Positions 1-6,638 of a stretch of DNA of 14,245 nt are shown piece after piece. The DNA is taken from contig WRNX01000022.1 in assembly GCA_009776395.1 (NCBI GenBank), forward strand, positions 1-14,245. Direction: 5' to 3'. The position numbers and the translations under genes are program-made. Origin of the DNA: Lentimicrobiaceae bacterium. GTDB lineage: Bacteria; Bacteroidota; Bacteroidia; Bacteroidales; WCHB1-69. Within the stretch, counting starts at the first letter, position 1. Every line of letters begins with the position of its first letter. Under the pieces are notes generated by a model. That model made no database searches and had not been told where the DNA came from. It saw only the letters and a program-made list of their open reading frames with translations.

Positions 1-91
1 TTTCTCTTCCAAAATGTCAAAGAACTCTTGTATCGTTTCAGATACACTGTGATTGATTTTTGCTCGCGCAATCTTTCAATCAAACGGGCGG
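1..91 (-). other. Leader or start of a further minus-strand gene, cut by the window edge
   Basis: This is the stretch downstream of the promoter-like box at 92-99, read on the minus strand. It has no ATG. One frame is open from upstream of the region to the window edge and could begin at a TTG near 80; a second frame is open from about 75 to the edge but has no usual start codon. Two small hairpins are visible. Positions 60-71 form a 4-bp stem with a GCGA tetraloop on the minus strand, and positions 30-45 form a 5-bp stem (GTATC/GATAC) with a 6-base loop. It may be a structured 5' leader, or the first codons of a gene with a non-ATG start. In related genomes murI often follows the skp genes, but I see no glutamate racemase motif here. 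Confidence 0.3.
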
Positions 92-99
92 CAAAAATA
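92..99 (-). promoter_or_regulatory. Bacteroidota-type -7 promoter box (TATTTTTG)
   Basis: On the minus strand this reads TATTTTTG, an exact fit to the Bacteroidota -7 consensus TAnnTTTG. It is followed by CC, as are the similar boxes ahead of bamA and the TonB receptor. No clear TTTG -33 element lies 19 bases upstream, because that region is occupied by the inverted repeat at 100-124. Transcription would start near 85 and read out of the window. Confidence 0.45.
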
Positions 100-124
100 T
101 AATTTTTTTAATACAAAAAAATTA
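100..124. repeat. Perfect AT-only inverted repeat (10-bp arms, 5-base loop)
   Basis: The arms are TAATTTTTTT (100-109) and AAAAAAATTA (115-124), with loop AATAC. It lies 35 bases downstream of the last skp stop codon and directly abuts the -7 box at 92-99. It could act as a weak bidirectional terminator for the skp operon, or as an operator covering the -33 to -8 region of the next promoter. A stem without G or C is atypical for an intrinsic terminator. Confidence 0.5.
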
Positions 125-159
125 ATAACGTGTTTTTTTTGAATCGTGTGTAATATTCT

Positions 160-675
160 CTATTTTATTCCTAACTCTGTTTTCACTTTATCGGTTAAAT
201 CATCTTCTTGTGAGTGAAACAGTAAAGTGGATATGTCGAAAACATAATTATAGCTTTCTTTTTTAGCTATTGTTTTAATGGCTTCTAAGAGTTTATTTTG
301 AAAAGGTTCCAATAATTCTACCTGTTTTTCTTGAATATCCGCTTCGGCAGATTGAGAAAACTCTTGAATACGTTTATAGATAGCCATTAATTCATCTTGT
401 TTAATTTTTAAGACGGCTTGTGAAGTATTTGGGGTATTTGTCAATTTTTCAAAAGCAGACTGTTTTTCTTCAAATTCTTTTGCCATTTGCTCGCCAATGG
501 CTTGTAAATCGGCGGTATAATTGGTTATAATAGTTTGTATTGAATCAATACCAGGTATATTCTTTATTATTTCCGAGTAATCTACATGCCCAAATTTTGA
601 CTGCGCAGAACAAGGGAGAAAAGGAAAAAGGAGAAAGGAGAAAAGGAGAAAGGAGATTTTTTGTAAATTTTTCAT
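160..675 (-). CDS. OmpH/Skp-family periplasmic chaperone (third of three)
   Basis: A secreted 171-residue protein of the OmpH/Skp family, which holds unfolded outer-membrane proteins in the periplasm after Sec export. Residues 1-25 are a signal peptide ending in SAQ, followed by the family opening KFGHVDYSEII. Then come a long, charged, coiled-coil-prone middle (about 45-120), an LLEPFQNK segment and a C-terminal YNYVFD strand ending in LGIK. The length fits the family. It is clearly a paralogue of the gene just upstream (start at 1198), sharing PGIDSIQ, RIQEF, PFQ-K, FD--TLL and LGIK, and is separated from it by 28 bases. It differs more from the first skp gene. The signal-peptide core is encoded by a 15-base tandem repeat (613-654). 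The ATG at 675 is the only start that gives a complete signal peptide. Confidence 0.85.
   Translation of the reverse strand: MKNLQKISFLLFSFLLFPFLPCSAQSKFGHVDYSEIIKNIPGIDSIQTIITNYTADLQAIGEQMAKEFEEKQSAFEKLTNTPNTSQAVLKIKQDELMAIYKRIQEFSQSAEADIQEKQVELLEPFQNKLLEAIKTIAKKESYNYVFDISTLLFHSQEDDLTDKVKTELGIK
612..656. repeat. Polypurine/polypyrimidine tract with 15-base tandem repeat inside a signal peptide
   Basis: The plus strand is purine only for 45 bases. Read on the coding minus strand, it holds two 15-base units (640-654 and 625-639) that differ at one base, plus a decayed partial third (613-624). They encode SFLLF, SFLLF and PFLP, the entire hydrophobic core of the signal peptide. Gain or loss of a unit would keep the reading frame. 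Confidence 0.8.
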
Positions 676-703
676 ATTTATTATATATTAATTTCACTAA
701 TCA

Positions 704-1198
704 CTATTTTATCCCCAGTTTTTTCTTAACTAACGGTGTTATATCATCTCCGCCGTCATAGTAGAGTAAAGTTTGGGTATCGAAAATGTAACTGTATTTG
801 GTTTCTTTTGCCACATCGTTGATGGCATTTTGCACTTTTTCCTGAAAAGGAGCAATAAGACGATACTGTTCATCTTCAATATCTTGTTGCACATTATATT
901 GAAATTCCTGTATCCTGTTTTGAATACTGGCGAGTTCATCTTCTCTTAATTTTCTAACGGAAGAAGACATAGTTCCGGCTTCTTTATCAAATTTATCTTT
1001 TTTGGTTTGAAATTCGTTCACCATATTTTCATAAACAGTTTCCAAGTTTTTATGAAAATCAGCAATTTTAATTTGAATAGAGTCAATTCCGGGCATCTCT
1101 TTCATCACTTCGTTTGAGTTTACATGCCCGTACTTTTGGGCAAAGGCGGTTGTCATGCACAATAAGCATGCGGTTACAATGAGTGTAATTTTTTTCAT
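704..1198 (-). CDS. OmpH/Skp-family periplasmic chaperone (second of three)
   Basis: A 164-residue secreted chaperone of the OmpH/Skp type. The signal peptide (residues 1-21) ends in AFAQ, and the mature protein opens with KYGHVNSNEVMKEMPGIDSIQ. A long amphipathic, Lys/Glu/Gln-rich helical region (about 45-115) corresponds to the tentacle of Skp, and the protein ends with YSYIFD and VKKKLGIK. It lies 20 bases after the first skp gene and 28 bases before the third, so the three are almost certainly co-transcribed with bamA. Its closest relative in the window is the third gene, which suggests a local duplication. The family assignment is firm; which clients it holds cannot be read from the sequence. 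Confidence 0.87.
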   Translation of the reverse strand: MKKITLIVTACLLCMTTAFAQKYGHVNSNEVMKEMPGIDSIQIKIADFHKNLETVYENMVNEFQTKKDKFDKEAGTMSSSVRKLREDELASIQNRIQEFQYNVQQDIEDEQYRLIAPFQEKVQNAINDVAKETKYSYIFDTQTLLYYDGGDDITPLVKKKLGIK

Positions 1199-1218
1199 TC
1201 TTTATGAGGTATTATTGG

Positions 1219-1740
1219 TTAATTTTTTATAACTATGCCGAGGCGTTTCATCACTTCATCGTTCAAATCCCATTTGGGATCTGCGTAAACGATGGTCATA
1301 GAGCCGGCGGCGTCAAAAACAAACGCATATCCTTTGTCTTTGGCAATGGCTTCAATGGCGTTAAATACTCTATCTTGAATAGGTTTTACCAATTCTTCTC
1401 TTTTTTTAAAGAGGTCGCCATCTTTTCCGAAACGTTTTTTTTGTAAATCTTTTGCTTCCTGTTCTGCATTAATGATGGCTTCTTCTCTCTTTTGCTTCAG
1501 GTTATCGGGTAAAGTAATGGCTTCTACCTGATATTTTTTATACATGGAATCAATAGAAGCGAATTTTTTTTCGATATCTTTTTGCCAGTTGGCGGCTAAT
1601 CTATCCAACTCTTTTTGAGCTTCTTTATATTCAGGAATATTACCAAGAATATATTCAGAATCAATATATCCGTATTTTTGGGCGAATGCGGAGAATGATA
1701 AACTGACAGTTAAAACGATTAATAAGATGATTTTTTTCAT
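1219..1740 (-). CDS. OmpH/Skp-family periplasmic chaperone (first of three, most canonical)
   Basis: A 173-residue protein directly downstream of bamA (58-base gap), the usual place for ompH/skp in this phylum. The signal peptide (1-21) ends in AFAQ and is followed by KYGYIDSEYILGNIPEYKEAQ, a typical OmpH opening. A coiled-coil-prone middle contains several Lys/Glu runs, and the C-terminal segment reads KGYAFVFDAAGSMTIVYADP with VMKRLGI near the end. The conserved VFDA and YADP strand region is intact here but altered in the other two copies, so this is probably the ancestral-type chaperone. It is expected to act in the periplasm with BamA in outer-membrane protein biogenesis. Start ATG at 1740, preceded by an A-rich leader with no obvious Shine-Dalgarno sequence. 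Confidence 0.9.
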   Translation of the reverse strand: MKKIILLIVLTVSLSFSAFAQKYGYIDSEYILGNIPEYKEAQKELDRLAANWQKDIEKKFASIDSMYKKYQVEAITLPDNLKQKREEAIINAEQEAKDLQKKRFGKDGDLFKKREELVKPIQDRVFNAIEAIAKDKGYAFVFDAAGSMTIVYADPKWDLNDEVMKRLGIVIKN

Positions 1741-1760
1741 ACTATGGAATTTTGAATTTG

Positions 1761-1773
1761 TAACGTGTTTTTT
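1761..1773. repeat. 13-base direct repeat shared with 126-138
   Basis: TAACGTGTTTTTT occurs here, between bamA and the first skp gene, and again at 126-138 just after the third skp gene. The two copies are in the same orientation and bracket the skp trio. The T-run makes part of the match low-complexity, so it may be chance. Confidence 0.4.
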
Positions 1774-1798
1774 GTATGATTATTATAGTGAAATATTA

Positions 1799-4405
1799 TT
1801 AATCAATAGAAGAGTTGATAGAGATGTGGAAGTGGCTTTTGTTCGCGCCCGGATTGCCCGGTATTTCATCGAATCCGTATCCCCAGTCGAAACCAAGCAA
1901 ACCGAACATAGGCAGGAATATACGCACGCCAAAACCAGCAGATTTATAGAGTTTGAATGGGGAATAGGTACGTTTGTCAATCCAACTGTTTCCGGCTTCA
2001 ACAAAACCGAGCAGGAATATAGTGGCACTGGGATTGAGTGTAATAGGGTAACGTAATTCTGTAGTAAATTTATGATAGATAGCTGCTCCTGCAGAGGGAG
2101 ATAAAGAGATGTCATCGTATCCACGCATACCAATCACTTCCCGTCCGTCGTAAGAATAAACCGATAATCCGTCTCCGCCCAAATAAAAACGCTCAAAAGG
2201 CGAGATACCGATATCTTTATTATAACACCCCATAAATCCTGATTTAAAACGCACATTAACAACTAAATTTTCCACTATTCGGGTAAACCATGAGATGTTG
2301 AATCTCCATTTATGGAGTTCCAACCAACGAAATTTTTCCTGGGAGGTAGCATTAGCATAGTCTTTGTTAGTGAACAGGGAATAAGGAGGGGTAAACTGTG
2401 CGGAAAACATGATTTCAGAACCTTGTCTCGGATAGATAGGCGCATCCACTGAGTTTCTTTGAATGGTAAAAGTATAACTGATATTATTTGAAAATCCGTT
2501 AGCGAAAATAAAATAACCGCCAAAGTTTTTTACATTATACCGTTGATATTGAATGGTGTGAGAGATATTAAAATAATCGTCGGGCCATTTCAGTTTTTGT
2601 GCAAAACTTGCATATACCCCAAAGATTCTCATGTATCCGTATCGTTCGTCAGATTTTGAGTATCCAAGATTTTGAATTTGATAATTTACCCCTGCGGATA
2701 ATGAGTTTGGTTTTTTACCTCCTATCCAGGGTTCTGTAAATGAGCAAGTATAATATTGATAATATCTGGTGCTGGCAGCCGCTCTGAATGCTAATTTTTG
2801 TCCATCTCCTGAAGGAAGTGGCGTCCATGCTCCTTTTTTAAAGAATTTTTTAAAAGAGAAATTATTTAAAGTAATTCCTGCGCTAAACATAAATCCGCCT
2901 GCGCCGGCAAAGCCCACAGAGAGTTCCAACTGGTCGGAGGAAGCTTCTTCCACAATATATTCCAAATCCACCGTTCCGTCTGCTTCATTGGGTTTAGGAT
3001 TAACATTGATAGATTCCTGATTAAAAAATCCCATTTCGAGAAGTCTTTGTTGTGAACGGATCAGGTCTGTTCTATTAAACATTTGCCCGGGTATGGTAGT
3101 TAATTCGCGTAAAATTACATTATCGCTTGTTTTGGTGTTACCGGAAGGATATATTTTATTATATTTTGCCTGTCTTCCTTCTCTAATCCGAATTTCTAAA
3201 TCAATAGAATCTCCCTCTATTCTTACCTCAACGGGAATGGCATTAAAAAACAGATACCCGTCGTTCATATACAATGAAATAATATCGTTTCCGTTTTTAT
3301 CCATCATTAATCTTTCTTCTAATAAAGATTGATTATAGATGTCTCCTCTTTCAATGTTTAAAATATCTTTTAATAATTGGGTAGGATATTTAGTATTTCC
3401 AACAAAATCAATATTTCTATAATAGTATTTGTTTCCCTCTTTTACATCAATGAAAATATATGCAGAGCCACTGTCAAAAATAACGGTATCAAAATTAATA
3501 TAAGCATCGCGAAACCCAAAGTCATTTAACTTGTTAACCACACTTGCTTTATCATTTTCATAATCATCTTTATTAAATTTTGATGATTTTATTAATCTGA
3601 ATTTTACTCTTTCTGTAAAATAATCGTCCAAGTGTTCTAACAGATCTTTCGATTTATAGTAATCCATGTTTTTAATCATAAATTTGAGCATGGTATCTGC
3701 TTTCGACAAGGGTTCAAAGCGGGTTCTTTCTTTAGTTCCTTTCATTGCTTTGGTTAGTTTTCCTTGTGGCATGCTGATACCGGTAATCAAAATGCGGTCA
3801 ATTTTTACTTTGCTTCCCTTATCAATTTGAAAAACGATAGTTACGCCTTTACTAATTTTATCATCCTGTTTTATTTCGGGGGTTACGTTACAATTATAGA
3901 ACCCTTTTTCCACATAATATTTTTTGATGACATTGATACAGGTTTGTATCATATTTTCGTTTACGATATTTCCCTGCGCTAACTTAATTTTATCTCTCAG
4001 GTCTGATTCCTGTCCTTTTCTCACGCCTTTAAATCCGAATGCTACCAATCTGTTTCTTTCCGTAAGGTGAATATTAATAAAGGCAACATTACCTACAACG
4101 CGGGACAGCGTGATGTCAATATCTTCATACATTCCTGTTTTCCAGATATTTTTAATAGATTTAGCGATCAATTCGCCGGGAATATCAATTTCATCTCCCA
4201 CATTAAACATGAGGAGTCTTAAGTCGAAATTAATTACGCCGGTGTAAGTAATTCCTCCTATTTCATATTTTTTAGGGTAGGAGAAATCTATTTCTGTTTC
4301 CTGGTTTTCATCTTCGGAAATCAGTTGCACTTGTCCGTAACAAAATAAACCACTTACATTTAGTAGCATCAACAGAAAGAAAAGTTTCCAATATCTATGA
4401 GTCAT
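1799..4405 (-). CDS. bamA: BamA, outer-membrane protein assembly factor (Omp85)
   Basis: An 868-residue Omp85 protein that folds and inserts beta-barrels into the outer membrane. After a signal peptide (about 1-25, ending CYGQ) there are five POTRA-like segments at roughly 45-117, 118-197, 198-325, 327-408 and 413-487. The third is enlarged, as in Bacteroidota relatives. The barrel follows from about 490. The conserved loop motif (V/I)RGF appears as MRGY at 760-763, next to the GGDGLSVYSYDGREVIG stretch, and GFDWGYGFD (838-846) marks the last strands. The C-terminus is unusual: HFHISINSSID, without the terminal aromatic residue typical of the family. Three skp genes follow. A promoter match at 4429-4436 suggests independent transcription. 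uppS, a frequent upstream neighbour of bamA, is absent; a protease gene is there instead. Confidence 0.95.
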   Translation of the reverse strand: MTHRYWKLFFLLMLLNVSGLFCYGQVQLISEDENQETEIDFSYPKKYEIGGITYTGVINFDLRLLMFNVGDEIDIPGELIAKSIKNIWKTGMYEDIDITLSRVVGNVAFINIHLTERNRLVAFGFKGVRKGQESDLRDKIKLAQGNIVNENMIQTCINVIKKYYVEKGFYNCNVTPEIKQDDKISKGVTIVFQIDKGSKVKIDRILITGISMPQGKLTKAMKGTKERTRFEPLSKADTMLKFMIKNMDYYKSKDLLEHLDDYFTERVKFRLIKSSKFNKDDYENDKASVVNKLNDFGFRDAYINFDTVIFDSGSAYIFIDVKEGNKYYYRNIDFVGNTKYPTQLLKDILNIERGDIYNQSLLEERLMMDKNGNDIISLYMNDGYLFFNAIPVEVRIEGDSIDLEIRIREGRQAKYNKIYPSGNTKTSDNVILRELTTIPGQMFNRTDLIRSQQRLLEMGFFNQESINVNPKPNEADGTVDLEYIVEEASSDQLELSVGFAGAGGFMFSAGITLNNFSFKKFFKKGAWTPLPSGDGQKLAFRAAASTRYYQYYTCSFTEPWIGGKKPNSLSAGVNYQIQNLGYSKSDERYGYMRIFGVYASFAQKLKWPDDYFNISHTIQYQRYNVKNFGGYFIFANGFSNNISYTFTIQRNSVDAPIYPRQGSEIMFSAQFTPPYSLFTNKDYANATSQEKFRWLELHKWRFNISWFTRIVENLVVNVRFKSGFMGCYNKDIGISPFERFYLGGDGLSVYSYDGREVIGMRGYDDISLSPSAGAAIYHKFTTELRYPITLNPSATIFLLGFVEAGNSWIDKRTYSPFKLYKSAGFGVRIFLPMFGLLGFDWGYGFDEIPGNPGANKSHFHISINSSID

Positions 4406-4428
4406 GAACAGGGTTCAAAATTAATCGG

Positions 4429-4436
4429 CAAATATA
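4429..4436 (-). promoter_or_regulatory. Probable bamA-skp promoter, -7 box TATATTTG
   Basis: An exact TAnnTTTG match in the 77-base gap upstream of bamA. A start about 7 bases downstream would leave a leader of roughly 15-20 bases before the ATG at 4405. The -33 element is not recognisable at the ideal spacing. It would separate the essential bamA-skp block from the upstream protease gene. Confidence 0.5.
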
Positions 4437-4482
4437 TAAAAAAATGCACCGCTACTTATTATACACATTAACATATCCATTC

Positions 4483-6615
4483 TCATTCTTTTATAAAACG
4501 TTGAGTATGAAAATTCTTACAATCAGTTAATTGAATAAAATAGATGCCTGAACTTAATGCTGAAATATCAATAGAAGTTTCTATTTCGTTAATTTCAAAT
4601 GATTTAATGAGTAATCCGATAGAGCTATAAATATCAATTTTTGCTTTATCTGTATTTTTCCTAATCAAATGTAACAGATTCCCGGCAGGATTTGGGGAAA
4701 GCGCAAAAATTGGTGTTTGCTCATGTTCTTTTATTCCAATATTGTCTTGAAAATTAGCAATTAACGTAACATTTTCAGCAACCTGAAAAGTGTAGGAAGA
4801 GTCGGTGGAAACGACACTGTTTCCTTTTGTCCATTCCAAAAAAACAAAATTTTCATACGGAGTTGCAGTAACTGTAACATTTTCGCCGTATTCGTAAACT
4901 CCATTGCCGCTTACCGCGCCTCCATCTTCGGGATTAGCGGAAACGGAAACAGTGTAAGTTTTTAGGGTAAAGTTTGCTACCAAATCTACATCTTGTGTTG
5001 CTTTGAAAATATAAGTTGAGTTACTACTCACCACGGTGTCATTTTTAGTCCAGTTCACAAAATTGTAATTGGGATTTGGTGTTGCCTTTGCGGTTACGTT
5101 TGTTCCTTGATAATAATCTCCGCCGCCGCTCACACTCCCCCCATCTTCCGGATTTGCAGAGAGGAAAATCGTGTAAGAAACAGGATCACCATCATAAGCG
5201 CCTTCCAAATATTCAACGTCTGAATTAATTGGATCTAAATAAGGCTGCATATGATAGATGGGATTGTTATGCTGATTCCAGTGATACCACAGTTTACCAT
5301 AATAATCATTCCAATTGGGGTGTTCGCATTCCGAACCTCCACCTGTAAGTGTTCCTACAATCAGTTTATTTTGGTTAAAAATTGGTGATCCCGATGATCC
5401 GCCTTCGGTTACGCCGTGTCCATTTGCAGTTTGCGCCCAAGTAACCCGCCACATTGCATTTGACGCGGAAGTTCCTAACCCGCTAATGGAAACATTAGAT
5501 GAAAAGAGCGTTGTGGTGAAAGTAGAAATTTTCTTATAATCTCCATCCGGATGATGAATGCTCACACCATTAGTGGCCGCTATATTTCTTCTATCCCATC
5601 CATTGTAATAAGCATGATAAATTTCCGGAATATGAGAATTTAATCGTAATAAAGAGCCATCAGAGCCGCCGCTCAGCGGCATATTTACTAATAATTGAGC
5701 GCCGGTTACAGACTGTGCAGAGGATCCGTTGCCGCTTTTACAGGCAGGGCGTTCATAATTAAAATAAAAAACAGATTGGTTTACCTGCGCAGGGGTTGCA
5801 TCTTCAAAACAGTGATAAGCGCTAAGAACAAGAGGATCAAAATCCTGGGCAGTATTGTTTACTACGGAACCACTACATATATAGTAATATCCGCCCCCGG
5901 CAGGTATGTGGATACGTACTACCCCTTTTTTTTGGTCTTGCCAGTTATCTCCTTCTGAGCAATTTACATCCACCTCACAGGGTTCGGAACTCCTAAAATC
6001 AATTCTTTCTCCGCCATCTTCATCATTTTCTACTGTAATTATACTACTGTATCCATACACTACTCCGGAAATAATAATAGGAGTATTGTAGTTTTCTGAT
6101 GGCGGCGCTATATATTCTAATGTAATTTGTTCTCCGGCAAGATATTCCGTTGCATACTCAACTCGTTTGGGATTGTTTTCTTCCGTATAAGCGCCTAATA
6201 CCATTGAACGTTTATTGTTGTAAATAAACAGTTTACCTCCTAAAGGAATATCAAATTTATCGTAAGTAAGCATGATAGCAACAGCATCTTGTGTTATAAT
6301 GCTTAATCTCCAAATTTCTTCACCGTTTGGAAGTGTTGTCCACTCGCCTGAATTTTCGGTAGTAAAATTTACCGGAATAATAAAGCCTGTTCTTGGCGGC
6401 AAATTGTCCTGTTTACGTTCCATATCTTCTGCTTTCAGCGCTTCAATATCTATTGCAACGGACAAATTAATGGTAGAAGATAGAGATTGATTTTCCGTTT
6501 CAAAGTAAAAACTTGGCGGAATCTCTCCTGCGCTGATTTGTGCGAAAGAGTTTGTAATACTAATGGTTACCAACAACAGTAACCCTAATTTTAATGAATA
6601 GTGTTGTTTTTTCAT
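4483..6615 (-). CDS. Secreted lysyl-endopeptidase-like serine protease with T9SS sorting domain
   Basis: A 710-residue protein with a signal peptide (1-26, ending SFAQ), a propeptide to about residue 208, a trypsin-fold catalytic domain (about 209-470), two 69-residue repeats (481-549, 554-622) and a type IX secretion sorting domain (about 634-710, with LSPNPAGN, IDIYSSIG and SSGIYFIQL). The predicted triad is His268 (LSAYHC), Asp319 (GGSDG) and Ser408 (GGSSGSP). Cys213, 219, 247, 269, 292 and 430 match the spacing of the six disulfide cysteines of Achromobacter protease I. Asp437 (NDYYGK) falls where that enzyme has its Lys-selecting Asp225, so cleavage after lysine is plausible; the His210 equivalent is Thr424. 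The mature enzyme should be at the cell surface or outside. Its gene starts 23 bases after the iron-sulfur protein gene. It could serve nutrient peptide release, or cleave surface proteins. Confidence 0.88.
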   Translation of the reverse strand: MKKQHYSLKLGLLLLVTISITNSFAQISAGEIPPSFYFETENQSLSSTINLSVAIDIEALKAEDMERKQDNLPPRTGFIIPVNFTTENSGEWTTLPNGEEIWRLSIITQDAVAIMLTYDKFDIPLGGKLFIYNNKRSMVLGAYTEENNPKRVEYATEYLAGEQITLEYIAPPSENYNTPIIISGVVYGYSSIITVENDEDGGERIDFRSSEPCEVDVNCSEGDNWQDQKKGVVRIHIPAGGGYYYICSGSVVNNTAQDFDPLVLSAYHCFEDATPAQVNQSVFYFNYERPACKSGNGSSAQSVTGAQLLVNMPLSGGSDGSLLRLNSHIPEIYHAYYNGWDRRNIAATNGVSIHHPDGDYKKISTFTTTLFSSNVSISGLGTSASNAMWRVTWAQTANGHGVTEGGSSGSPIFNQNKLIVGTLTGGGSECEHPNWNDYYGKLWYHWNQHNNPIYHMQPYLDPINSDVEYLEGAYDGDPVSYTIFLSANPEDGGSVSGGGDYYQGTNVTAKATPNPNYNFVNWTKNDTVVSSNSTYIFKATQDVDLVANFTLKTYTVSVSANPEDGGAVSGNGVYEYGENVTVTATPYENFVFLEWTKGNSVVSTDSSYTFQVAENVTLIANFQDNIGIKEHEQTPIFALSPNPAGNLLHLIRKNTDKAKIDIYSSIGLLIKSFEINEIETSIDISALSSGIYFIQLTDCKNFHTQRFIKE
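4750..5175 (-). repeat. Two tandem 69-residue beta-rich repeats within the protease gene
   Basis: Copy 1 is encoded at 4969-5175 and copy 2 at 4750-4956. Each has the pattern YT..-SANPEDGG-VSG-G-Y--G-NVT--ATP, then a W-T-K strand and a closing ANF. This resembles the divergent InlB B-repeat (Listeria-Bacteroides repeat) type. The repeats lie between the catalytic and sorting domains, and so probably form a stalk or a binding module. The DNA copies are also recognisably similar around the SANPEDGG codons. Confidence 0.75.
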
Positions 6616-6638
6616 TTTTTATTTTGGATTGATGATCA

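Noticed and set aside
100..124. Calling the AT inverted repeat a definite intrinsic terminator
   Set aside because: The stem has no G or C, and the repeat abuts a promoter box, so an operator is equally possible. It is kept only as a repeat.
540..761. Plus-strand open frame across the third skp start and the gap before the second skp gene
   Set aside because: It is antisense to the skp signal peptide, and its sequence is mostly the translation of the purine repeat. It has no family features.
1783..2133. Second minus-strand open frame inside the 3' end of bamA
   Set aside because: It lies fully within the strongly conserved BamA barrel in another frame and shows no recognisable motif.
4750..5175. 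Tandem similarity in the protease gene considered as a CRISPR or mobile repeat
   Set aside because: The repetition follows codons, has a protein-level pattern and lies inside one intact reading frame; it is a duplicated protein domain.
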